DNA of 64,000 nucleotides from CBDDBX01 sp965225955 (GCA_965225955.1 CBDDBX010000026.1:62001-126000); one strand, 5' to 3'; numbered from the stretch's first letter, positions 49,733 to 59,002 are shown. The notes: generated by a model from the sequence alone, not told the origin. Numbers and translations are program-made.

Positions 49733-51045
49733 AAAAACCTGTATTAATAATTATAGTCTCTTTTTTAACTGCACTTCTTACTGGTGCTCTTCTTCTTATG
49801 CTTCCGGCAGCTACTGTAAATGGGGATCTTAAGTTCTGCGATGCACTATTTACTTCAGCATCTGCAATAACTGTAACCGGACTTATAGTTGTAGATACAG
49901 CAACAGTTTTTACCAGTTTTGGCCATACTATTATATTAATGCTTCTCCAGTTTGGAGGTCTTGGTTTTATGACCTTCTCAACACTTCTGATACTTCTGAT
50001 TGGTAAATCCATATCCCTGACTGACAAGATGATTATTGAGAATGATTTTACTTCTGGTAACTACAGAAATATAAAACAGGTAATAAAGAAAGTCTTCCTT
50101 CTGACTCTTATGTGTGAACTAACCGGGGCTCTGCTACTCTATTTTCAGTTCTCAAATCTGTCGGGAGGCAAGAGAGTTTTTGCTGCTCTTTTTCACTCTG
50201 TATCAGCCTTCTGTAATGCAGGATTTTCAACCTTCTCAAATAGTCTGGAAAATTATACTACTGACCCGGGTGTAAATCTTACAATATCTTTTCTTATTAT
50301 CCTTGGAGGTCTCGGCTTTCTTGTAATGAACGAGCTTTATCTCCTTGCTTCAAGAGAGATTAAATCAGTAAAGAAATTATCTCTCCATACCAGAATGGTT
50401 GTTCTTACAAGTGCAGTTCTTATTGCTGCGGGTTTTGTTCTGATATTCATTAAAGAAGTTACAGACAGTTCCAATACACTATCTGTATCAACGAATGCTC
50501 TGGTAGCTTTTTTCCAGTCTGTATCTGCAAGAACAGCCGGCTTTAATACAATTGATCTGAACCTCCTGTCCGGGGCTTCAATCTTTGTAATCATTATACT
50601 GATGTTTATTGGTTCCTCTCCCGGTTCAACCGGTGGTGGTGTTAAAACAACCTCAGTGGGTATGGTACTTGCTTATTTCAGATCCAGGCTTACTGGTAAA
50701 GACAGCGTTAATATTTTTTACAGAAATGTGCCTTCAAAAACTGTTGAAAAAGCTTTTCTTGTAATAATTCTGTCCTTTCTGTTCGTATCCATAGCATTCT
50801 GGCTCCTTCTCTTCTTCGAAGAGACCCTTGAACCAATGGCACTTCTATTTGAAACTTTCTCGGCTTTTGGAACAGTGGGACTGAGTCTTGGAATAACTGC
50901 CAAGCTTTCAACTGCATCCAAAATAGTCATGATATTTGCAATGTTCATAGGAAGAGTTGGACCATTGACAATTCTTATAGCTATGAGTAAAAGAGAATCT
51001 GCAGCCGTATTGCACTACCCTGAAGAAAACATAATGATCGGCTGA
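49729..51045 (+). CDS. ktrB: K+ uptake channel subunit, TrkH/KtrB family
   Basis: 438 aa polytopic membrane protein with four repeated membrane-pore-membrane units. Filter-like segments are TSASAITVTGLIV (about residue 43), HSVSAFCNAGF, QSVSARTAGF and ETFSAFGTVGLSLG, each with the filter Gly. PGSTGGGVKT is a family marker near residue 300. The length of about 440 aa fits KtrB better than the larger TrkH. Together with the NAD-binding TrkA/KtrA-like protein encoded just downstream it forms a regulated potassium or sodium-coupled potassium uptake system. Confidence 0.92.
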   Translation: MKKPVLIIIVSFLTALLTGALLLMLPAATVNGDLKFCDALFTSASAITVTGLIVVDTATVFTSFGHTIILMLLQFGGLGFMTFSTLLILLIGKSISLTDKMIIENDFTSGNYRNIKQVIKKVFLLTLMCELTGALLLYFQFSNLSGGKRVFAALFHSVSAFCNAGFSTFSNSLENYTTDPGVNLTISFLIILGGLGFLVMNELYLLASREIKSVKKLSLHTRMVVLTSAVLIAAGFVLIFIKEVTDSSNTLSVSTNALVAFFQSVSARTAGFNTIDLNLLSGASIFVIIILMFIGSSPGSTGGGVKTTSVGMVLAYFRSRLTGKDSVNIFYRNVPSKTVEKAFLVIILSFLFVSIAFWLLLFFEETLEPMALLFETFSAFGTVGLSLGITAKLSTASKIVMIFAMFIGRVGPLTILIAMSKRESAAVLHYPEENIMIG

Positions 51046-51098
51046 TTTATTTTTACCGTAAATTCTGTTAAAATGACCCTTAATCCCCAGGAGAAATA

Positions 51099-51758
51099 AT
51101 GAAGAAAATTGCAATAATTGGTTTAGGCAGCTTTGGAGCAAATCTGGTTAAAACCCTTTCCCGGAAGAAAGTTGAAATAATAGCAATAGATGTAGATAAA
51201 ACAAGGGTTAATGATATAAAAGATTTCGCTACCCAGCCAATAGCTATGGATGCAACAATAAAGGACAATCTCTACTCAGCCGGAATAACTGAAGTGGATT
51301 GTGTTGTTGTTTCTGCAGGCCCTACTCTCGAACCAAGTATTATTATTGTGCATATTCTGAAGGAGCTGGGAATTAAAAAAATTATTGCCAAAGCTCTCTC
51401 TGAAGATCATGAAAAGATCCTCTATCTGGTTGGAGCCACTGAAGTCTCTTATCCTGAGAGGGATATTGCAATGAAAATTGCTAATCGTCTGAGTTTCAAT
51501 AACCTTCTGGACTATCTGCCTATTGAATCAGGCCTGGTTGTTCATGAGATAGCTCCTCCCGACTCCTTTGTAGGAAAAACTCTGGCAGAGATACACCTGA
51601 GAAAAAAATATAATGTAACTGTTATAGCAATAAAATCCCTGATTCCGGAAAAAACCCACATTAATCCCAACGCAGATTTCCTTATAAAAGAGAGCGATAT
51701 TATGGTCGTATTCGGGTCAGACGAAGATATCGATAAGCTTCACAAGAAGATTCAGTAA
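51099..51758 (+). CDS. ktrA: K+ uptake regulatory subunit, TrkA/KtrA family (RCK)
   Basis: 219 aa cytosolic ring-forming regulator. N-terminal RCK domain with Rossmann motif IIGLGSFGANLVKTL (residues 5-19) and an acidic end of the second strand in IAIDVDKTRV, so it binds a nucleotide. The C-terminal RCK_C domain (about 135-219) has FVGKTLAEIHLRKKYNVTVIAI and DIMVVFGSDEDIDKL. A single RCK unit like KtrA, not the double TrkA. CAGGAG ribosome site; it follows ktrB by 53 nt and overlaps the convergent barrel gene by 7 nt. Confidence 0.92.
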   Translation: MKKIAIIGLGSFGANLVKTLSRKKVEIIAIDVDKTRVNDIKDFATQPIAMDATIKDNLYSAGITEVDCVVVSAGPTLEPSIIIVHILKELGIKKIIAKALSEDHEKILYLVGATEVSYPERDIAMKIANRLSFNNLLDYLPIESGLVVHEIAPPDSFVGKTLAEIHLRKKYNVTVIAIKSLIPEKTHINPNADFLIKESDIMVVFGSDEDIDKLHKKIQ

Positions 51759-53059
51759 ACAAGAGGCAGATAGTAGACAAAAGAGAGGCTTATCCGTTTA
51801 ACAGTCATATCTGTTTTAACCGCCACAGAAGAATCAAAAAAACCGGCTTCATTCCAGCTTCCTTTGGTTACTGAATAGGCCGCATCAACTCTGAAAACAT
51901 CTTTCATCTCAACCCCAACACCTGCAGACCAGGTTTTAAGTCCTGCTCCCTGACCATCTTTATCGTTCTGACTCCAGGTTGAGTTACTGTGACCACCTCT
52001 TATATATCCGTTTATATCGTACATAAACGGGAGTTTAATCTCTATTCCGTAACGCCGGGCTATCTGATCACTCTGCGCAGCTCCCGCCATTCCTTTACCT
52101 GGGTAAGGCAGAGCCGTTGTTACTCCGTGATACAGACTGAGCTTACTTTTTGACCAGAAGTATCTGGAATAGTCAAAACTCATGGTTACCAGATCAAAAG
52201 GCCTGAACACAACACCTGCAGAATACCTTTCAGGTATTGTTATAACAGGTTCAACCTCAGCTCTGGTTTTGGTATCATTCTGATCGAGATAGTATACAGA
52301 TTCAAAATCCCTTTTAAAGCGGTTCTGATAAGAAAAACCTATTCTGATAGATTCAAGAGGCGTAAACTGAGCTCCAACAATAAGATTTCTGCCCCCTTTT
52401 ATTTTCTCTTCATATATTCTGTTATATGTAGCTGTTTCAGATTTATAGTCCATCCTCATGGTTCCGGTTCCCAGGAACTGTTGCACTGTTATTCCAAGAG
52501 AAAAGAAATCATCTACCTGAACAGCTGTAGTAAAAGCCAGAACGTTTATACCTTTATCTCCGTTAATGGTGAGTGTATTACTCTGTTGTGCCGCTGAAAC
52601 CGGAGTTAGTGTATTGGTTACTGTACCTGAAGCTCCATAAGGCATCCATCTGTAGTAACTTAGTCCAAAGGTCCAGTCTCTTTCCCAGATTTTCAGTGGT
52701 AGTGAAACCGAGAAGAATGAGAACCCCTGTATTTTTGCATCAAAGGAGTAGTTGTACAGATCCCCTGCTGTATTCTTCTGGGTCAGGTAGCTGTAATCTG
52801 ATTTACCGGTTTCATAATTAATATAGAAACGTGGGTATTTACTACCTGTCAAACCTGCAGGATTAAAGAGAGCAGAAACAGGATCCCTGAAAGCAGTAAT
52901 TGCTCCCCCCATTGCTGCAGACCTGGCACTGTAATTCAGACTGTTGAGGGTCAGAAGAGGCTTAAGATTTCTTATCTCATCTATACTCTGACCCGGGATT
53001 ATTGTTGCTGATAAAAATATTAAAAAAAACAGTAGTTGATGTTTGCTGAATTTTATCAA
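51752..53059 (-). CDS. outer-membrane barrel protein, FadL/UPF0164-like
   Basis: 435 aa with signal peptide (LLFFLIFLSATIIPGQS). After it comes NSLNYSARSAAMGGAITAFRDPVSALFNPAGL (about residues 38-70), which matches the AMGGA..A..D..A...NPAGL block of FadL/OmpP1 transporters and the UPF0164 family of treponemes. The rest alternates amphipathic strands and ends in an aromatic-rich strand (ISLSFVYYLPLVY). It may carry hydrophobic compounds across the outer membrane. Overlaps the PSP1 gene by 4 nt. Confidence 0.82.
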   Translation of the reverse strand: MIKFSKHQLLFFLIFLSATIIPGQSIDEIRNLKPLLTLNSLNYSARSAAMGGAITAFRDPVSALFNPAGLTGSKYPRFYINYETGKSDYSYLTQKNTAGDLYNYSFDAKIQGFSFFSVSLPLKIWERDWTFGLSYYRWMPYGASGTVTNTLTPVSAAQQSNTLTINGDKGINVLAFTTAVQVDDFFSLGITVQQFLGTGTMRMDYKSETATYNRIYEEKIKGGRNLIVGAQFTPLESIRIGFSYQNRFKRDFESVYYLDQNDTKTRAEVEPVITIPERYSAGVVFRPFDLVTMSFDYSRYFWSKSKLSLYHGVTTALPYPGKGMAGAAQSDQIARRYGIEIKLPFMYDINGYIRGGHSNSTWSQNDKDGQGAGLKTWSAGVGVEMKDVFRVDAAYSVTKGSWNEAGFFDSSVAVKTDMTVKRISLSFVYYLPLVY

Positions 53060-53769
53060 ATATCTTCCTCTTCGTTATAGCCGACGACTTCATCATCATC
53101 TTCCACAAAGATTCTGCCTCCACTTGACTCTTCATAAGAAAGACAGCACATGAGTCTTCCACACTGTCCTGAGATCTTAAGAGGATTCATATTGATATTC
53201 TGTCTTTTAGCCATCTGCAGTGTAATTGGCTCAATATTATTCAAAAAGAGCTTACAGCAAAGCTGTCTTCCACAGATACCTATTCCACCAATCATCTTGG
53301 CTTCATCTCTGATACCAATCTGTCTCATCTCAATTCTCATACGGAATTTCTTTGCAAGGTCCTTTACCAGATCCCTGAAATCGATCCGTCCTTCTGAAGA
53401 GAAGTAGAAAATAGCTTTACGTTCAGAGGTAAAGAATGTAACCCTTATAAGTTTAATGGGAATCTCTCTCTCCTGAATCTTTCTTAAACAGAAGTCGTAA
53501 GCTTTTTCTTCATCTTTACTTTTTATTTTGAAACTTTCAAGATCCTGATCTGTTGCTTTCCTCAATATTTCAGGAATGCAGTTTATATTCTTCATTTCAT
53601 TGAAAGATTTACCAAAGGTTTTTACAACTCTTCCGATCTCTTCACCAATAAGGGATTCAATAATTACACGATCGTTGGGTTTAATATTATCATCCTTTGC
53701 TTTAAAGTGAAGAACATCTTTTCTGTTTTCTATATTTACAGTAATAACTTTAAATTGGTTTTCCGACAT
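53056..53769 (-). CDS. PSP1 domain protein (RicT/YaaT-like)
   Basis: 237 aa. The PSP1 C-terminal domain has IKLIRVTFFTSERKAIFYFSSEGRIDFRDLVKDLAKKFRMRIEMRQIGIRDEAK, then GGIGICGRQLCC and SGQCGRLMCCLSYE with the conserved cysteines that hold a cluster in B. subtilis RicT. There RicT acts with RicA and RicF in RNA processing; outside Firmicutes the role is unclear. As in many genomes, it lies directly next to holB (1 nt overlap). Confidence 0.9.
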   Translation of the reverse strand: MSENQFKVITVNIENRKDVLHFKAKDDNIKPNDRVIIESLIGEEIGRVVKTFGKSFNEMKNINCIPEILRKATDQDLESFKIKSKDEEKAYDFCLRKIQEREIPIKLIRVTFFTSERKAIFYFSSEGRIDFRDLVKDLAKKFRMRIEMRQIGIRDEAKMIGGIGICGRQLCCKLFLNNIEPITLQMAKRQNINMNPLKISGQCGRLMCCLSYEESSGGRIFVEDDDEVVGYNEEEDI

Positions 53770-54755
53770 TAACTAAAACTCCTGACAAATTCCATTAAGA
53801 GAACTTTTGCATTCATATTTCTGCCTATCTCTTTTCTCAACTTTTCCATTTTTTCAATTCGTGACAACCAGATCCGGGAATCCCCGAAGCCTGCAAGTTT
53901 ATTCAGATCATCTCCATAATCCCTGCTTATTACCAGATTGAGATCTCCATTTTCCTTAAGAACTATTATATCTCTCATAAAAAGAGAAATCAAATTCACC
54001 ATATCACGGAAGTAGGATATAAACTTATCTCTGCTATTGGTTCTTCCGTTAAGGTTCTCTAATACTGAGGCAATATTTCTGTTTGTTACCAGACTGGTGA
54101 GAGTCTCAAAGACTTCCTGTCTCAGATCACATATAGAGGCATAATCACCGCTTTCAGGTATAAAGTTACCTGACCCGCTCAGATAAGAGATTACATCTGC
54201 TTCCTGTTCGCTGTGCCCTTCTTTTATAAGCTTTTCTTTAATAGCTTTCTTAGTTGGAGGAGAAAAATTAAGTATCTGGCACCGTGAAAGAATAGTTGGC
54301 AGAAAGCCATTAAGATTGAAGGTTTCAAGAATAAACATTGAGTTCATTGTTGGCTCCTCCAGTACTTTCAGGAATGCATTTGCAGAACTCTCATTCATTC
54401 TGTCAGCCCCATGTACCAGATATATCTTTCTTTTACCTTTAAGAGGCATCTTTTTATTATCATCCACAAGAAAAACAATCTGTTCTTTCTTGTACATCTG
54501 CCCTTCAGGCCTTATTGAAATCAGATCGGGGTAAATATCACGACGGATTTCGCCACAACTTTCGCAAAGTCCGCAGAAATCCCCGTCACTGTTTCCTGTG
54601 CAGTTAACAGCCATAGCAAAACTTCTTGCAAACCCTGAACAGTCTGCAGATGGTGGACCATTGAAGATAAGGGACTGAGGAATATGGTCATTCTGAATAT
54701 AACCCTTCAGTCGTCTTACAATCTTCTCATTACCGGTAAGATCATCAAATCCCAT
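53769..54755 (-). CDS. holB: DNA polymerase III delta-prime subunit
   Basis: 328 aa clamp-loader AAA+ protein. GNEKIVRRLKGYIQNDHIPQSLIFNGP opens it; the P-loop is degenerate (FNGPPSADCSGFA), as is normal for delta-prime, so it does not hydrolyse ATP. The zinc module is CTGNSDGDFCGLCESC (four Cys, about residues 49-66). The later VHGADRMNESSANAFLKVLEEP and LSRCQ are sensor and arginine-finger-like regions. Next to the PSP1 gene, the order usually seen. Confidence 0.9.
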   Translation of the reverse strand: MGFDDLTGNEKIVRRLKGYIQNDHIPQSLIFNGPPSADCSGFARSFAMAVNCTGNSDGDFCGLCESCGEIRRDIYPDLISIRPEGQMYKKEQIVFLVDDNKKMPLKGKRKIYLVHGADRMNESSANAFLKVLEEPTMNSMFILETFNLNGFLPTILSRCQILNFSPPTKKAIKEKLIKEGHSEQEADVISYLSGSGNFIPESGDYASICDLRQEVFETLTSLVTNRNIASVLENLNGRTNSRDKFISYFRDMVNLISLFMRDIIVLKENGDLNLVISRDYGDDLNKLAGFGDSRIWLSRIEKMEKLRKEIGRNMNAKVLLMEFVRSFS

Positions 54756-54828
54756 AATCTCTCCCGGATTCTGTCACTATAATCATTCTGGTATTATACA
54801 TTAATTTATGAAATTTGTTCTATTCTTT

Positions 54829-56793
54829 TTAAAGATGGTACTCTCTATCTGCTATATTTTTCAATCTGCGATTATAATCCCCTGCAATAACTGAACCACC
54901 CCTTTTTGTGAACCAGCTTAAAAGCTTTTCAATATTCCTTACATCTGATTCCCCAAATCCGTCTGCCGGTTCATCTGTTATAAGCAGCCTCCCTTCTCCC
55001 TCTTTAGCGCACTCTGCTGCCAGTTTTATTAATATTCTTTCTCCTCTTGAAAGATCACCGGTCTCCCTGTTCAGGTTTAAGTAACCGATTCCTCCCCTGA
55101 TGCATGAATCTGTGATTCTGCTGATTTTAGGATAATTAATAAAAAGAGAGTGAACATCCCCGATCTGCATCTCCATAAGATCTTTTATTGAAAGATTTTT
55201 AAATTTTATCTCATCCACTATTTTCCTGAACCTCTTTCCACCACAGAGTTCACACTCCAGTCTTCTCCCTGCAATAACTCCGTAACCTTTTCCATTACAT
55301 AACTCGCAGGCCCCTTCACTGGTTGTATAAAGAAATTCACGTTTTAAAAAGCCTCTCTTTGCAGCTTCAGGCAGAGAACTGTATATTCCGGCTATTTCCG
55401 TAAGCAGCCCCAGGTAAGTAGCTACTGTAGATACACCTCTTTTCTTCCTCTCTTCTGCTTTTACTATTACAGTGTAGTCAAAGTTTTTCTGATTCTCATC
55501 CCTGCATCTGTCCATCCATTGAAAACTTTTCTCTCTGTTAATAATAAGAACAGTTTCTCCCTCTTTTCCTTTTATATCCCCGGGTTTTACATCATCTGTT
55601 ATTTCAGTCTCTTTTATAAGAATTTCAAATTCCTTTACAAACCTCGTACCAACTCTGGTCAGATTAATAGTGGTATCAGCAATGAAATCTAAAATTCCGG
55701 TGTTATCAGAAACAAGAACGGTATTTCCCCTGCTTTTCACCATCTCCAGCATATTAATCAGAGTCGGCAATTGTTCTCTCTCTGCACCAAGAGAGAAGTC
55801 ATCATATATAAAAACACCTCCCTTCACCTGAAAAGAAGACCAGCCGATTCTTAGTATCATACCGGTTTCCTCAGATGTAAGGGTTTCAACTTTTCTGCTT
55901 AAAGAGTATTCTTCTCCTAAAGAGTCGATAAGAAAATCAAGTTTTTTAACTACTACTTCCGCCTCTTTATAATCAAGTTTTTTAAGAAAATCCTTCAGTT
56001 CTGAAACCGGGAGATCAAAGAGATCAGCCTTTGACAGTCCATTTATCACAACATCTTCCCGATTATCTGTAACTTCAGCTGGCTGAGCTCCACATTTCCT
56101 GCATATTCCTGTTACAGAGAAATAGTCTCTACTGTTTTCCGATAGTACTGCAAGTGTTCCCCCAGACAGCTCAAGAGCATACATGATACTCTCTTCAAGA
56201 ATCTCATACTCCTCTTCCACAACTTCAACAGTATCCACAACAACCACCCCAGGAGAAACAGGCTCCCGAAACTCCTCTGCTGATTCAAGATTAAAAACCT
56301 GCTTTCCACTGACTCCTTTTAAGAAGCCTGATTTTCTGAAATGCTCCACTCTATTTATGAACTCTTCCTTAGTACTGAAACTAAAGGGGATACCAGGCTT
56401 TATCAGGCTACCGTTGTACTCTTTTTTAATAGTTTCAATTATCTCTTCAGAAGATGAATATTCCAGAGAGGTTCTGCATATACTGCACCAGGATATTCCA
56501 TACTTAAGAACCATAGCTGAAAGCTCCCCGGAAATTCCGGCAACTTCTCCTATACTCTCTCCTTTAACAGAAACCGGACTTACCGGAATCCCTGCATAAC
56601 CTTTCAGAACCACTCCAGTGGATTCAGAAGATGGAAGGTAAAGTTCTTTGAGACTATTGTAAAGAGTGTTAAGAAGAGTAGTTTTTCCAGACCCGGTTTC
56701 CCCTGACACAACAGTAATTCCCCCAACAGGAAAAGTAAGGCTGTGACTGTTAAAAATTGAATCAGGCAGATTGGTCAGGTCAATAGTTCTCAT
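54829..56793 (-). CDS. degenerate UvrA-like ABC ATPase
   Basis: A 654 aa protein with UvrA architecture but shorter than UvrA (about 940) and with broken ATPase signatures. First half: intact Walker A GETGSGKT (31-38), zinc-like CSIC (about 103) and CRKCG (about 228), then SRKVETLTSEETGMILR where the ABC signature LSGGE should be, Walker B IYDDFS (Glu to Asp), and no H-loop His (VSDNTG). Second half: Walker A lost (EGETVLIINREKS, about 415), zinc module CELCNGKGYG..RRLECELCGGKRF (about 494-520), intact signature LSRGER (about 579), Walker B with Glu LITDEP (about 604), no H-loop His (GDYN). One composite ATP site may remain. The UvrB-interacting region is not recognisable. Probably not the canonical excision-repair UvrA. 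Confidence 0.8.
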   Translation of the reverse strand: MRTIDLTNLPDSIFNSHSLTFPVGGITVVSGETGSGKTTLLNTLYNSLKELYLPSSESTGVVLKGYAGIPVSPVSVKGESIGEVAGISGELSAMVLKYGISWCSICRTSLEYSSSEEIIETIKKEYNGSLIKPGIPFSFSTKEEFINRVEHFRKSGFLKGVSGKQVFNLESAEEFREPVSPGVVVVDTVEVVEEEYEILEESIMYALELSGGTLAVLSENSRDYFSVTGICRKCGAQPAEVTDNREDVVINGLSKADLFDLPVSELKDFLKKLDYKEAEVVVKKLDFLIDSLGEEYSLSRKVETLTSEETGMILRIGWSSFQVKGGVFIYDDFSLGAEREQLPTLINMLEMVKSRGNTVLVSDNTGILDFIADTTINLTRVGTRFVKEFEILIKETEITDDVKPGDIKGKEGETVLIINREKSFQWMDRCRDENQKNFDYTVIVKAEERKKRGVSTVATYLGLLTEIAGIYSSLPEAAKRGFLKREFLYTTSEGACELCNGKGYGVIAGRRLECELCGGKRFRKIVDEIKFKNLSIKDLMEMQIGDVHSLFINYPKISRITDSCIRGGIGYLNLNRETGDLSRGERILIKLAAECAKEGEGRLLITDEPADGFGESDVRNIEKLLSWFTKRGGSVIAGDYNRRLKNIADREYHL

Positions 56794-56802
56794 GATAAGA
56801 TG

Positions 56803-56831
56803 ATTTTATCATAATAAAGACAGCAGTTGAA
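56803..56831 (-). promoter_or_regulatory. promoter of the UvrA-like gene, predicted leaderless
   Basis: Minus strand TTCAAC (56831-56826), 17-bp spacer, TAAAAT (56808-56803), nine bases before the ATG at 56793, with no ribosome site between. Confidence 0.5.
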
Positions 56832-56860
56832 AAAATCCGGTTTTTTGAAATAATATATTC

Positions 56861-56889
56861 TTGAAATAGGAAATTCTTTAATGTATCAT
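56861..56889 (+). promoter_or_regulatory. promoter of the periplasmic repeat protein
   Basis: TTGAAA (56861-56866), 17-bp spacer, TATCAT (56884-56889), and AAAGGAG before the ATG at 56922. Confidence 0.65.
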
Positions 56890-56921
56890 CATAATTATTT
56901 TACCTAGTAAAGGAGTCGAAA

Positions 56922-58135
56922 ATGAAAAAACTTTTACTAATGTTTGTCGTATGCAGCATTATTCTCACGCCGTTATTTGCGGCACCTCAGAAAGACGCGG
57001 ACATCGCTTATACTCAGGAGTATATCGCAGCAATGCAGAAAGCACCTGGCAAAGCAAGAATCGCAGCATTTCAGGCTTATCTGAAAAAATTCCCTAATAC
57101 CGCTGGTGAAAAAGGGAAATACTCACGTCTGGCTTACTACTGGATCACTATGGATCAGTTTAGTGCAAAACAGTATAATGCTACTGTTAAATCAGGATCA
57201 AAAGCTCTTACTCTTAAGGGTTATCAGCCTGGTGAAGAAGCAAGAATCAATCTTGTAATTGCAAACAGTTATGCAATTAAGAGTTCTCCTGTCTTTGATA
57301 AGGACAAAGCTCTGAAATTCACTAACAAAGCAATTGCTCTTGCTAAAACAAATCAGCTGAAAGACGTTCTTAAAACAGCAAACGGCCTGAAAACAAAACT
57401 TACAACACCTCCTCCTCCATCAGAAACTCCGGTTCAGAAACTGATGAGATTTACATATCAGGATGAGGATTTTGATTCAGCTATTGCTCAGTACAAAAAA
57501 ATGAGCGCTGCTGACAAAAAAAATGCAGATGCACAGAAAGCTTATGGTACAGCTCTGTTTAAGGGTGAAAAGTATGATTCAGCTCTGAAATTCTACAAAA
57601 CACTCTATGCAGGATCAAAAAGTGCAACTTCAGCTTACAGAATTGCTAAATGTTATGAAAACAAAGCTCCAAGAAACAGAAAACTTTATCAGAATGCAGC
57701 AGAATATTTTGCATATGCATCAGCTCTTTATCAGAAAGAAGGTAAAGGTTCAAATGCAAGAGCTTCCAAAACATATGTAAAAACAGTATCGTTGGTAAGT
57801 ACAACCTTCAGAGAAGAATTGATGCTTACAACAGAAAGAGCAGCAGCGGTGCAAGTGCAGCTAAAAAGAACGACGCAGCTATTGCAAATCTGAAAAAGAA
57901 AATCCGCAGAGCTAAATACCAGATCAGAAAAAAATATCGTGGTATGGGTACAGAAATTCCTGAATGGGAATACAGCAAAGTTAAAAAACTGGAAAAAGAG
58001 CTGGCTAACCTTCAGTCAGGTGGTGCTCCTGCTGGTTCAGGTAATGCTAAAGAAGCTAACGCTATCAAAGAGCTTCTGAAAAAAGTTGATGCCGAAGTGA
58101 AATCACTGATGGCAAAAGCTAAAGCAAGCGTATAA
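56922..58135 (+). CDS. exported TPR-like protein, frame interrupted near 57783
   Basis: Signal peptide (LLLMFVVCSIILTPLFA) followed by helical, Ala/Lys/Tyr-rich repeats of the TPR type (QKAYGTALFKGEKYDSALKFYKTLYAG; TSAYRIAKCYENKAPR) and a Pro-rich linker near residue 165. The first frame ends at 57893 with an uncharacteristic tail. The natural continuation lies in the -1 frame (IVGKYNLQRRIDAYNRK up to KAKASV at 58135). The switch falls at a run of five A (57779-57783); one more A would restore a protein of about 404 aa. This is either a true frameshift, a sequence error, or (less likely) a programmed shift. Codon bias suggests high expression. Confidence 0.75.
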
Positions 58136-58157
58136 GACATTAAGTCAAACATATATC

Positions 58158-58182
58158 CACCCTCCCCATTCCGGGGAGGGTG
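58158..58182 (+). terminator. strong hairpin between the TPR gene and suhB
   Basis: CACCCTCCCC/GGGGAGGGTG, a perfect 10-bp stem with a 5-nt loop, followed by ATAACTTTTC. It ends 10 bases before the suhB ATG. The only Shine-Dalgarno-like sequence for suhB (GGGGAGGG) is in its 3' arm, so it may both terminate and hide that site. Confidence 0.65.
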
Positions 58183-58192
58183 ATAACTTTTC

Positions 58193-59002
58193 ATGAAAAC
58201 TCTCACACCGGATTTCCTTAAAGAAACAGTTGCAGTTGCATCAAATGCAGCACTTATTGCAGGTCGTCATATGCTCACTGGCATTACCGGGACTACTAAA
58301 ATAGAATTTAAAGGTGCAACAGATCTTGTTACCCGCTATGACAGAGAGTGTCAGGAGCTTATTTACTCAGTCATAAAAAGTTCTTATCCCAGCCATTCAA
58401 TAATTGGTGAAGAGGATCTTGAGTATAAAGGAGATAATGAGTTTCTCTGGCTCATTGATCCAATTGACGGTACTACAAATTTTGCACATAAACTACCAAT
58501 GTTCTGTGTAAGTATTGCACTTCTTCATGAAAAAACTCCTGTTGCAGGAGTTGTATATGTTCCGGTTCTGGACCAGCTCTTTAAAGCAGGTACAGATCTG
58601 GGTGCTGAACTGAATAACAGCCCCATAGAAGTTTCTGAAACAGAAACAATCTCTGATTCCCTTCTGGCAACAGGTTTTCCTTATGACCGGAGAGATTCAG
58701 ATATCAATAACATATCCCACTTTAATTCAATAATACGCAAATGCAGAGGTTTAAGACGCATGGGATCAGCTGCAATAGATCTCTGCTACACTGCTGCGGG
58801 AATTTTCGACGGCTACTGGGAGTTAAAACTTAAGCCATGGGACTCTGCTGCAGGTGCAGTTATTCTTAAAGAAGCCGGTGGTACAATAACCGACTTCAGG
58901 GGTAAGCGTTTTGATCCATGGCATCCATGGTGCCTGGCTACCAACGGCAGAATTCACAAAGAGATGATAACTATTCTTACTGAGTCTTCAGATACTCTGT
59001 AA
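58193..59002 (+). CDS. suhB: inositol monophosphatase family protein
   Basis: 269 aa. Metal-binding motifs in order are GEEDLEYKG (about residue 75), WLIDPIDGTTNFAH (about 90-103) and LKPWDSAAGAVILKEAGG (about 223-240), with RRMGSAAIDLCYTAAG as the family mid-block. It dephosphorylates inositol-1-phosphate or similar sugar phosphates. No separate promoter seen. Confidence 0.93.
   Translation: MKTLTPDFLKETVAVASNAALIAGRHMLTGITGTTKIEFKGATDLVTRYDRECQELIYSVIKSSYPSHSIIGEEDLEYKGDNEFLWLIDPIDGTTNFAHKLPMFCVSIALLHEKTPVAGVVYVPVLDQLFKAGTDLGAELNNSPIEVSETETISDSLLATGFPYDRRDSDINNISHFNSIIRKCRGLRRMGSAAIDLCYTAAGIFDGYWELKLKPWDSAAGAVILKEAGGTITDFRGKRFDPWHPWCLATNGRIHKEMITILTESSDTL

Noticed and set aside
54829..56793. 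Canonical excision-repair UvrA
   Set aside because: Too short, first ABC signature and second Walker A lost, both H-loop histidines replaced, and no recognisable UvrB-binding domain.
57776..57790. Programmed -1 ribosomal frameshift
   Set aside because: The in-frame heptamer A AAA ACA does not allow good re-pairing in the A-site, and no stable downstream stem or pseudoknot is evident. An indel in the A-run is simpler.
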